Positions 1 to 5,269 of a stretch of 5,269 nucleotides of DNA are shown piece after piece. Position numbers and translations under genes: made by a program. The notes under the pieces are model-generated. The model worked only from the letters and a program-made list of their open reading frames with translations, was not told where the DNA came from and did no database searches. Positions within the stretch are counted from its first letter, which is position 1, and each line of letters starts with the position of its first letter. This DNA is from an uncultured Paraprevotella sp. (lineage in GTDB: Bacteria; Bacteroidota; Bacteroidia; Bacteroidales; Bacteroidaceae): NCBI GenBank assembly GCA_900770805.1, contig CAAGLP010000137.1:1-5269 (forward strand), written 5' to 3'.

Positions 1-1
1 G

Positions 2-703
2 AAGTTCCGCATCTGGTCAACTCAGATCCTGAAAGAGTACTTGACTAAGGGCTTTGTATTGGATGATGAGCGTCTGAAAGGAAAGAATGTTTTCGGGGCG
101 GATTACTTCGATGATTTGCTTGATCGCATTCGCGAGATTCGCCTCTCAGAGCGTCGCTACTATCAGAAGATTACGGATATCTATAGTGAATGTAGTGCCG
201 ACTATGATAAGGACAGCGAAACAACCAAGTTGTTCTTCAAGACGGTGCAGAATATGATGCACTATGCTGTAACTAATCAGACAGCAGCGGAAATCATCTA
301 TGACCGTGCCGATGCGGAGCGCCCTCATATGGGTCTTACTACATGGAAGAATGCCCCAGATGGGCGAGTTATAAAGTCGGACGTTACGGTGGCTAAGAAC
401 TATTTGAGTGAAAAGGAAGTTGATGCCCTGAATAGGTTGAGTAATGCCTTTATAGACATCGCCGAACAACGAGCCGAAGATCATGTGCTGATGACTATGG
501 CTGATTGGAAAGATCTTCTCGGTAGATATATGGAACTAAACAATAGAGCATTGCTTCCCGATGCTGGACGTGTCACACACGAACAGGCTGAAGAAAAGGC
601 ATTGACGGAGTATGAGAAGTTCAGGGTCATACAAGATAGAGAAATTATGAGTGACTTCGACCGCCAGCTGAAATCGCTATTTGATGGGCACATTCCAGAT
701 TGA
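2..703 (+). CDS. rhuM: RhuM-family protein, 5' end outside the window
   Basis: The reading frame is open from base 2 to the TGA at 701-703 and gives 233 residues; the N-terminus lies upstream of the window. It starts with FRIWSTQILKEYLTKGF, a highly conserved block of the RhuM (virulence RhuM) family, followed by the family-typical segments RLSERRYYQKITDIY, FFKTVQNMMHYAVTNQTAAE, MGLTTWKNAPDG and LSNAFIDIAEQRAEDH. Family members are usually about 330-345 residues, so roughly the last two thirds is present and the C-terminus looks complete. A TTG at 41 could be mistaken for a start, but the conserved block continues upstream of it. RhuM was named from a Salmonella pathogenicity island. Its biochemical role is not established; homologues are common in mobile and defence-like islands of Bacteroidetes. 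No signal peptide or membrane segment is visible, so a cytoplasmic protein is likely. Family assignment is confident; function is unknown. Confidence 0.88.
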   Translation, partial: KFRIWSTQILKEYLTKGFVLDDERLKGKNVFGADYFDDLLDRIREIRLSERRYYQKITDIYSECSADYDKDSETTKLFFKTVQNMMHYAVTNQTAAEIIYDRADAERPHMGLTTWKNAPDGRVIKSDVTVAKNYLSEKEVDALNRLSNAFIDIAEQRAEDHVLMTMADWKDLLGRYMELNNRALLPDAGRVTHEQAEEKALTEYEKFRVIQDREIMSDFDRQLKSLFDGHIPD

Positions 704-721
704 AGATAAGGTGTAATAAAC

Positions 722-842
722 CTTCCATTTGTCCAATCTTTGCCTCTGCTTGCAATGATCCGGGATTGGCACTCCCAATGCTTGCGAAAGCAACTTGGGG
801 TATTAGGCTCCCCCACTTGCATAAAGTTGGACAATGGGCAAG
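722..842. repeat. Structured palindromic intergenic element with imperfect terminal inverted repeats
   Basis: The two ends pair almost completely: 722-741 with 823-842 makes about 18 base pairs, interrupted by single-base bulges at T730 and T737 and a two-base bulge at 838-839. The core of the arms is GTCCAA (731-736) against TTGGAC (827-832). Inside are further hairpins: ATTGG (765-769) with CCAAT (775-779); TTGC (782-785) with GCAA (790-793) around a GAAA loop; and GCAA plus TGGGG (790-793, 796-800) with CCCCA plus TTGC (811-815, 817-820). The last two share GCAA 790-793 and so exclude each other. It lies just after the rhuM stop and has no U-tract, so it is not a simple terminator. It could be a dispersed palindromic repeat, a small non-autonomous element or a structured RNA. 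The pairing is seen directly; the class is a guess. Confidence 0.55.
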
Positions 843-902
843 CCCAATAGAAAAAGAAAAATTAAATAGCGAGGAGCCGTAATGTACAATGTAGATAATG
901 AC

Positions 903-910
903 TAACTTTG
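903..910 (+). promoter_or_regulatory. Candidate Bacteroidetes -7 box (TAACTTTG)
   Basis: TAACTTTG matches the Bacteroidetes -7 consensus TAnnTTTG exactly and lies 17 bases before the ATG at 928. No TTG stands 19-21 bp upstream, so the -33 half is weak or absent. If active it would transcribe the antitoxin stump at 928 and the YdeI-like gene with a very short leader. The match to the box is direct; activity is inferred. Confidence 0.4.
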
Positions 911-927
911 AATAAAGGAAATTCTAT

Positions 928-972
928 ATGAGCGAATTTGATAAATACATAGTTCATGGAGAAGCCGATTAA
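928..972 (+). pseudogene. 5' stump of a VbhA-type antitoxin gene
   Basis: ATG at 928 opens a 14-codon frame reading MSEFDKYIVHGEAD before TAA at 970-972. From memory, this closely resembles the N-terminus of the small VbhA-like antitoxins that inhibit Fic toxins (FDKYIVxGExxK). Those proteins run to about 60-70 residues and continue with an AIGLQxVDGL-type segment, which is absent here in all three frames. It has gene-like initiation signals: the TAACTTTG box upstream and AAAGGAA eight bases from the window's ATG side. It overlaps the YdeI-like frame that follows in another phase. The simplest reading is that the rest of the antitoxin and its Fic partner were deleted, leaving the first codons joined to the next gene. 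The match is short, so chance or a small leader peptide remains possible. Confidence 0.5.
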
Positions 973-1327
973 AAACATCATGGAAGTTATAAATCTACTA
1001 CACCTAGGAAATCGTTCTGAGCTTCGTCAATGGCTCAAAGAGAACTACAACAAAGAGAAATGTTGTTGGGTGGTGACTTATCGCGGTAAGTGTCCACCCG
1101 AGTGGCCAGCTATTCCGTACATCGAAGTAGTGGAAGAGGCTCTGTGCTTCGGGTGGATAGACAGCACGCTGAAGCGTCTTCCTGATGGAAGATTGGCGCA
1201 ACGACTCTCCCCTCGCCGACCGAAAAGCCATTGGACTCAACTGAATATGGATAGATGTATAGATCTTGAAGATAGAGGACTGATGACCGATGCTGGTAGA
1301 CAAGCTCTGGAAAGAACCAATAAATAA
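956..1327 (+). CDS. YdeI/OmpD-associated family protein, C-terminally shortened
   Basis: A 123-residue frame. The block WVVTYRGK, then IPYIEVVEEALCFGWIDSTLKRL, QRLSPRRPKSHWTQLNMDRC and LEDRGLMTDAGRQAL is characteristic of the YdeI/OmpD-associated family (WxxxxKxG, EALCfGWIDs, RlxPRRpkSxW). Proteins of this type normally have about 180-200 residues; here the frame stops soon after the LMTDAGR segment, so the usual C-terminal third, with its conserved basic helical region, is missing. Neither other frame continues the similarity before the next gene. The first ATG is at 956, but the in-frame ATG at 980 (MEVINLLHLGNRSELRQWL) lines up better with where homologues start, and bases before about 975 belong to the antitoxin stump. 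Neither start has a good Shine-Dalgarno. Relatives have been linked to stress and antimicrobial-peptide resistance, without a known reaction. The family call is firm; whether this short form works is doubtful, and it may be a pseudogene. Confidence 0.75.
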   Translation: MEKPIKNIMEVINLLHLGNRSELRQWLKENYNKEKCCWVVTYRGKCPPEWPAIPYIEVVEEALCFGWIDSTLKRLPDGRLAQRLSPRRPKSHWTQLNMDRCIDLEDRGLMTDAGRQALERTNK

Positions 1328-1366
1328 TATTCTGCACAACCAAAAACATATACGCACACACTATAT

Positions 1367-3726
1367 ATGAAGATAAGTATAATTCGTACTCTGTTCGTGC
1401 TAATAACAAGCATATTGGCCTCGGCGAACATGTATGCGCAACATGCAAAATGCAGCATAACAGGTAGGCTCAGGATGAAAACGAAGAACCCGTATCATTT
1501 GCTTCTGCCGCTCTCTACAGGGATGAAAAGCCCATTGCCGGTGTGGTGACCAACGAGGATGGTAAGTTCACGATAAAGGTGGGACAAGGCAATACAGAGT
1601 GCCGTCTGGTGATACAGTTCATTGGATACAAGAAACATGAGGTGACCCTGACACCGAATAGGCAGAACATAAATCTGGGTACCATAACCTTGCGCGAGGA
1701 TGTTGAACTGCTGGGAGAGGTGGTGGTATCGGCAAAGGAGGTGGCACAGAAGGCTACGGTGGAGCACAAGGTGATAAATGCCTCTACAAATATGTCTTCG
1801 AGCAAGGGTACAGCTCTGGACATCCTGCGCACGGTGTCCTCGGCAAGCATCTCGAACAACGAGATTTCCATTCGTGGCAACAAGAACATACTGGTGCTGA
1901 TGGATGGTGTGCCAACAACGGCAACGGACCTCTCCACCATACCTGCCGCCAGCATCCAGAGCATAGAGGTGATCACGAATCCCGATGCCTCGAACGATGC
2001 CGGTGGCACGGGTGGCATCATCAACATAGTGTCGAAGCAGACACGCACAGAGGGATGGAGCGGTATGGTGGCGGCAAATTATGGTTTCAACCACTTTGCG
2101 AATGGCAACATAGCCTTGTCGGTGAATACCAGGAAGGCTTCGTGGAGATTTAATTACAACACGAAATACGAGGACGAGATAGTGAAAACCACGCTGAACC
2201 GCAAGGTGCACAGCACGGGGTATGAACTATTCCAGCAGATGCGATCGGAACGATATACGTTCAATAACAACATATCGCTGGGTGCTGATTTCCGTTTCAA
2301 TACCCGCAATCGTATGAGTGTGGATCTGAAGGCAATAATCCCACGGCTGAACATCAAGCAGGAGTTACACAACACATTCATGGAGAATGGTGCTGGCAAC
2401 GAGGAATGGCGCAACAACGATGTGACATGGAACCGACAGAACTATGAGGGGTCGCTCTCCTATACGCATATCTTCAAGCCCGATGTATCGGACCTGACGG
2501 TGCGTGCATCGGTGTCAAAGATTGTGGGTAGCCGTCCGTCGTATTACTATATGGATGGGAACCCCATAAGCCGTTCAGTGTCGGGAGGCAGTCCGCTGAT
2601 AGCGGCATTGCAGGCTGACTACAAGCACAAGTTCAAGGCTGGAACACTGAGCACTGGTATGAAGTTGACCTATAGGCAGAACGACATTTACCACCAGGTG
2701 TACACGATGCAGGGGGACAACTGGAACTACACCGACGAGATGAGCAACGACCTGATTCATACCGAAATGGTGCCGGCGGTATATGCCATGTTTGCATCGC
2801 GCATAGGCAAGAACTTCACGTACAAGGCTGGCCTTCGTGGCGAGATGAGCACGGTAACGCTTGATAGCAAGCACGAGGCAGTGGACGAAAGGGACAATTC
2901 CTTCTTCCTGGCACCCAGCCTCTCGGGTACATACAAGGTGGCAAAGAACCAGGAACTATCATTGGCCTTCTCGCGCCGTATAGGTCGTCCCACATACCCA
3001 CAACTGACACCATACATGAGCATGGTGGACGCTACCACCTACGAGCAGGGAAACATGCACCTGCGTCCGGAAAAGGCTATGAAGGTGGATTTGAGTTACA
3101 ACCTGCATGGCAAGGTGGTGACGCTCTTTGCCAACGGATATGTAAACTATACAACCGACTATATCTCGCAGATAACTATGCTGGATGACGAGCGTCTCAT
3201 AACCACCTATGTGAATGCAGACAGCGACCTGAAGACAGGTATGGAAATTTCGCTGAAGGTGGTGCCTGCACAATGGATGAACATTTCGGTGGGAACAAAC
3301 ACTTACTACGCCACTACGCATGGCACTTACGAGGGTGCGGACATTGCCAATGCGGGATGGACAAACAACAGCAACCTTATGCTCGACTTTATGCCATGGA
3401 AGGGTGGCGACATACAGATGCAGTACTTTGTAACCACACCACAATATCATCCGCAACTCACCACCTCGCTGACGCATCAGATGAACATAGGCATAAGACA
3501 ACGCTTCCTGAAGGGTGCCCTGGTGGTGTCGGCACTGCTCACAGATGTGTTTAATACGGCAAAATGGGAGGTGTGGTCGCGCAACAACCTCTTTGACCTG
3601 ACGAACATGAGCAGAAACAAGAGCCGAATGCTATGGCTGGGAGTCTCCTACAACTTCAACTCTTTCAAGCAGAAGAGTGACAAGAAGAGCGAAACGGACC
3701 GTAGCCTGATAAGATTGGGTATATAA
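1367..3726 (+). CDS. TonB-dependent outer-membrane receptor, frameshifted near its N-terminus
   Basis: The gene begins at ATG 1367 with a clear signal peptide: basic MKISIIR, a hydrophobic core, then ANMYA before Q, a good signal peptidase I site. That frame meets TGA at 1547-1549. The homologous reading moves to the next frame near 1471 (ITGRL, then QDENEEPVSFASAALYRD) and runs to TAA at 3724-3726. Joined, this gives 786 residues: carboxypeptidase-regulatory-like domain about 30-109, a TonB-box-like LGEVVVSA about 116-123, a plug about 140-227 with SIRG, MDGVP, IEVITNP and GGTGGIINIV, then a beta-barrel to the end, finishing with LGVSYNFNSF. This matches Bacteroidetes receptors with an outer membrane beta-barrel family domain. 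No SusD partner follows, so it is not a standard Sus pair; the substrate is unknown. The frame from GTG 1543 alone lacks an export signal. Either the gene is broken or one base is missing from the sequence. Confidence 0.87.
1466..1476 (+). other. Frameshift site in the TonB-dependent receptor gene
   Basis: Upstream the protein reads ITGRL in the frame of ATG 1367; from CAG 1471-1473 it reads QDENEEPVSFASAALYRD in the frame one base back. Codon CTC (1469-1471) and codon CAG share C1471, so one base is missing, as if CTCCAG had become CTCAG. The downstream frame is open only from 1468 (TAG at 1465-1467), and the upstream frame closes at 1549. There is no long homopolymer or standard slippery heptamer here, which argues against simple phase variation. 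The shift is direct from the sequence; its cause is unknown. Confidence 0.82.
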
Positions 3727-4153
3727 ACCGGATGCCATGGTTCACAATCGCCTTTGTAAGGAAGACGGTGTATGAAAATTGACAAAGAAAGAAGAGATTG
3801 CGATGGTACGATTTGTAACATAGGCTTGACAAAGGCAGAAGTTAGGGAAACTTAATCAGGAGGAGGGATAAAAAAGTTGGGGATTATGGCTGAAATGTCG
3901 ACGAAAAGGAGTATCTTTGCAATACAAGATTAGAAAAGCAGTGGCTTGAGGCTGAGAATTCGTCCATACGCTTTGAAATATTGCCGCACTGGTTTGATCG
4001 GGATACTCATCAGTTAAATTAAGAAACCGAGACCAGCTCTGTCCACCAATGGCGTGCCATCCCATTATGGTTAGATGGATTACAGAGGTGAAACAGGCCC
4101 TCAAATCCTATCATAAGGAGTTTCATCACATCATCAGTGCGGCCCCTATAAGA
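3727..4153. other. Long intergenic region without a recognisable gene
   Basis: About 430 bases separate the receptor stop from the hairpin at 4154. Only short frames occur. On the plus strand one runs from about 3892 to 4022 without an ATG and contains RLEKQWLEAENSSIRFEIL. Another runs from ATG 4049 to TGA 4177 and passes through the hairpin. On the minus strand an 82-codon frame (3856-4104) has no recognisable domain. None has convincing start signals. An 8-base inverted repeat, GCCTTTGT (3750-3757) with ACAAAGGC (3829-3836), is present. The region could hold a decayed gene or insertion-sequence remnant, but I cannot name one. Confidence 0.4.
3912..3919 (+). promoter_or_regulatory. Lone promoter-like -7 box (TATCTTTG)
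   Basis: TATCTTTG, followed by CA, fits the Bacteroidetes -7 consensus TAnnTTTG. No TTG lies at 19-21 bp upstream, and no recognisable gene follows before the hairpin at 4154. It could drive a short untranslated RNA of roughly 250-270 bases ending at that hairpin, or be a relic of a lost gene or insertion sequence. Low confidence. Confidence 0.25.
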
Positions 4154-4189
4154 AAAAGGATATGCTTCGATTTATGAGCATATCCTTTT
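4154..4189. terminator. Strong hairpin terminator between convergent units
   Basis: AAAAGGATATGCT (4154-4166) and its perfect complement AGCATATCCTTTT (4177-4189) make a 13-bp stem with a 10-base loop. On the minus strand the stem runs into TTTTTCTTAT, a good U-tract, and it lies about 45 bases beyond the rubredoxin stop, so it probably ends the rubrerythrin-rubredoxin transcript. On the plus strand it is followed by CTCGTTTTATA, a weaker tail, so it may also stop read-through from the receptor side. Confidence 0.85.
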
Positions 4190-4233
4190 CTCGTTTTATA
4201 TACCTCTAGGGCCAAGAGGCTAAGCAAATGTGC

Positions 4234-4395
4234 TTAATCCAGGGGAGAGAACTGATCGGCACCCACATCGCACAGGGGGCAGAAGAAATCCTCGGGGAGG
4301 TCCTCGAAAGCAGTGCCGGGGGCAATGTTCTGCTCGGGTACACCCACTTCGGGGTCATACTCCCAACCGCATACGTCGCAAATATATTTTTTCAT
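4234..4395 (-). CDS. rub: Rubredoxin
   Basis: A 53-residue protein starting MKKYICDVCGWEYDPE and ending SPLD. It carries the two iron-binding pairs CxxCG (C6, C9) and CPLC (C39, C42) and the segment APGTAFEDLPEDFFCPLCDVG, typical for the family in sequence and length. One iron bound by four cysteines makes it a small one-electron carrier in the cytoplasm. The usual tryptophan in the EDWxCPxC segment is phenylalanine here (DFFCPLC), a mild departure. The gene lies 37 bp downstream of rubrerythrin on the same strand, so it is probably co-transcribed and serves as its electron donor. The start ATG (4393-4395) follows an A/T-rich leader without a clear Shine-Dalgarno, normal for Bacteroidetes. 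It is below the usual ORF-length cut-off and easily missed. Identification is secure; the pairing with rubrerythrin is inferred. Confidence 0.95.
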   Translation of the reverse strand: MKKYICDVCGWEYDPEVGVPEQNIAPGTAFEDLPEDFFCPLCDVGADQFSPLD

Positions 4396-4430
4396 AATTG
4401 TTGATGTTTTGTTAAATTAGTACTATGATA

Positions 4431-5009
4431 TTAAAAAGCATCGGCAGCACAAGGCTGCCGGATGTATATGTTTTTATAGTTGTCTACGTGAATCTCGAAG
4501 TAAGCCTGAGGATGTGCACAGGTGGGGCAAAGCTCGGGTGCCTTCTCGCCTACTACGATGTGACCACAGTTGCGACACTCCCAAACCTTGACGTCGCTCT
4601 TGGCAAATACCTCCTGCAACTCAACATTCTTGAGCAGTGCGCGATAACGCTCCTCGTGACGCTTCTCGATGGCAGCTACCAAACGGAACTTCATGGCAAG
4701 AGCCTTGAAACCTTCCTCCTCGGCGGTCTTTGCAAAACCCTCGTACATGTCTGTCCACTCGTAGTTCTCACCCTCGGCAGCATGCAACAGGTTCTCGGCG
4801 GTATTGCCAATGCCTTCCAGTTCCTTGAACCAGAGCTTGGCGTGCTCCTTCTCGTTGTCGGCGGTCTTCTGGAAAATTTCAGCAATCTGCTCGAAACCTT
4901 CCTTCTTTGCCTTTGAAGCGAAGTAAGTGTACTTGTTTCTTGCCTGTGATTCACCAGCAAATGCCTCCATGAGGTTCTTCTCGGTCTGTGTTCCTTTGTA
5001 CTTTGACAT
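4431..5009 (-). CDS. rbr: Rubrerythrin
   Basis: A 192-residue protein, close to the usual 180-195. Residues 1 to about 135 form the ferritin-like four-helix domain with di-iron ligands: E20 in AGESQAR, E53 and H56 in EKEH, E81 and E84 in GENYEW, and E115 and H118 in EKRH. Residues about 140-178 form the rubredoxin-like iron site with CxxCG (C145, C148) and CPTC (C161, C164) and the family signature AHPQAYFE. The enzyme reduces hydrogen peroxide to water in the cytoplasm of anaerobes, taking electrons from rubredoxin or similar carriers. Family members usually end about at D176-Y178; here about 13 extra residues follow (ending CAADAF), encoded by a terminator-like hairpin. The ATG at 5007-5009 matches family N-termini (KGTxTEKNL). 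It has its own promoter at 5074-5104 and leads the operon with rubredoxin. Identification is secure. Confidence 0.97.
   Translation of the reverse strand: MSKYKGTQTEKNLMEAFAGESQARNKYTYFASKAKKEGFEQIAEIFQKTADNEKEHAKLWFKELEGIGNTAENLLHAAEGENYEWTDMYEGFAKTAEEEGFKALAMKFRLVAAIEKRHEERYRALLKNVELQEVFAKSDVKVWECRNCGHIVVGEKAPELCPTCAHPQAYFEIHVDNYKNIYIRQPCAADAF
4433..4460 (-). terminator. Terminator-like hairpin inside the 3' end of rubrerythrin
   Basis: On the minus strand CGGCAGC, loop CTTGT, GCTGCCG (4460 down to 4442) is a perfect 7-bp GC-rich stem, followed after ATGC by TTTTTAA. It looks like an intrinsic terminator, yet it lies within the last codons of the rubrerythrin frame and ahead of rubredoxin. 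It could act as a partial terminator that lowers rubredoxin expression. The four-base gap before the U-run makes it weaker than the hairpin at 4154-4189. Confidence 0.55.
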
Positions 5010-5073
5010 AATCTTATAGTTTTATTGGTTATTATTAGTTGTTTTTTTGTTCACTATTGTTTTGTAGTCATTA

Positions 5074-5104
5074 CAAAGGTATGACATTTTCTAATCACCT
5101 GCAA
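5074..5104 (-). promoter_or_regulatory. Bacteroidetes-type promoter of the rubrerythrin-rubredoxin operon
   Basis: Read on the minus strand, TTG (5104-5102), 20 bases, then TACCTTTG (5081-5074) matches the Bacteroidetes sigma-factor consensus TTG-N19-21-TAnnTTTG in box sequence and spacing. Transcription would begin about 5065-5070, giving a leader of about 55-60 bases, A/T-rich and without a Shine-Dalgarno, before the rubrerythrin ATG. I see no obvious OxyR or PerR operator, but one cannot be excluded by eye. Confidence 0.8.
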
Positions 5105-5126
5105 GTATTATCTTGGAAAATATTTG

Positions 5127-5134
5127 TATTTTTG
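5127..5134 (+). promoter_or_regulatory. Candidate -7 box of the divergent right-hand gene
   Basis: TATTTTTG, followed by CA, fits TAnnTTTG and points toward the gene at 5217, 80-odd bases downstream. A TTG occurs at 5113-5115 but only 11 bp upstream, and none sits at the standard 19-21 bp spacing. It would be divergent from the rubrerythrin promoter in the same spacer. Weak call. Confidence 0.35.
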
Positions 5135-5216
5135 CATCAATTTTGAAGTCGAAACACTTTTTAAGCAAAATCATACCTAAATACATTATATATATAATAT
5201 AATTGGAGATGCTTGC

Positions 5217-5269
5217 ATGAGGTACGTGATACAACTGTTTATAATAATATGCTTCTCTTTTGCCGGAGA
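5217..5269 (+). CDS. Start of a probably exported protein, cut by the window edge
   Basis: ATG at 5217 opens a frame that stays open to the window end: MRYVIQLFIIICFSFAG, then cut. One arginine near the N-terminus followed by a hydrophobic run is what a signal peptide or N-terminal membrane anchor looks like; a possible signal-peptidase II site cannot be judged yet. AATTGGAGA about ten bases before the ATG resembles a Shine-Dalgarno. The ATG at 5209 closes after three codons, so 5217 is the better start. Only 17 codons are visible, so the product cannot be named. The gene is divergent from rubrerythrin. Confidence 0.55.
   Translation, partial: MRYVIQLFIIICFSFAG

Noticed and set aside
725..838. 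Integron attC-like site: GTCCAAT at the left and GTTGGAC at the right resemble attC R boxes, in the right orientation and size after a gene stop.
   Set aside because: The left box misses the invariant final C of RYYYAAC. The expected spacer positions are paired instead of unpaired, the inner arms do not form one continuous hairpin, and no integrase or further sites are visible.
700..882. A 60-codon plus-strand frame overlapping the rhuM stop.
   Set aside because: It lies across the palindromic element, has no recognisable domain or initiation signal, and its composition reflects the hairpins.
1495..2211. Long minus-strand frame of 238 codons opposite the receptor gene.
   Set aside because: It is a shadow of the receptor coding sequence, rich in His, Cys and Arg with no known domain; the sense strand shows clear TonB-receptor homology.
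1543..3726. A separate receptor gene starting at GTG 1543.
   Set aside because: The homologous reading extends upstream of 1543 to about 1471 in the same frame, and such a start would leave an outer-membrane receptor without a signal peptide.
3856..4104. Minus-strand frame of 82 codons in the long spacer.
   Set aside because: No recognisable domain, no promoter or ribosome-binding signal, and a composition not clearly protein-like; kept only as part of the spacer description.
4425..4916. Plus-strand frame of 163 codons across the rubrerythrin gene.
   Set aside because: It is the antisense shadow of rubrerythrin, whose sense reading has all its metal ligands.
1..5269. CRISPR array, tRNA or rRNA gene.
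   Set aside because: I saw no regularly spaced direct repeats, no cloverleaf-like segment and no rRNA-like conserved block on either strand.

Overview
The window looks like a chromosomal accessory segment from a Bacteroidales bacterium, most likely Prevotella or a relative. The evidence is Bacteroidetes-type promoter boxes (TAnnTTTG, one with TTG 20 bp upstream), little use of Shine-Dalgarno sequences with A-rich leaders before starts, a RhuM-family gene, a Bacteroidetes-style TonB-dependent receptor with a carboxypeptidase-regulatory-like N-domain, and a rubrerythrin-rubredoxin pair. The genus is an inference.

Layout. (1) 2-703 (+): C-terminal two thirds of a RhuM-family protein, cut by the window edge. 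(2) 704-927: non-coding. It holds a roughly 120 bp structured palindromic element (722-842) and a candidate -7 box (903-910). (3) 928-972 (+): a 14-codon ORF resembling the N-terminus of a VbhA-type antitoxin, apparently the stump of a deleted toxin-antitoxin gene. (4) 956-1327 (+): a YdeI/OmpD-associated family protein lacking its C-terminal part. (5) 1367-3726 (+): a TonB-dependent outer-membrane receptor whose signal peptide and main body lie in different frames; about one base is missing near 1471. (6) 3727-4153: about 430 bp with no convincing gene and a lone promoter-like box. (7) 4154-4189: a strong hairpin between the convergent transcription units, likely a terminator for the minus-strand unit. 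(8) 4234-5009 (-): rubrerythrin then rubredoxin, 37 bp apart, behind a good Bacteroidetes promoter at 5074-5104; a smaller terminator-like hairpin lies inside the 3' end of the rubrerythrin frame. (9) 5217-5269 (+): the first codons of a divergent gene with a signal-peptide-like N-terminus, cut by the window edge.

How the parts work together. The minus-strand pair is a coherent unit: rubrerythrin reduces hydrogen peroxide and rubredoxin is its likely electron donor, as expected in an anaerobe facing oxidative stress. The left half looks like an eroded accessory region: an antitoxin stump joined to a shortened YdeI gene, a palindromic intergenic element and a frameshifted receptor. I found no clear new multi-gene system. 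The most informative signals are the structured element at 722-842, the gene-remnant junction near 970, the receptor frameshift and the hairpin inside rubrerythrin.
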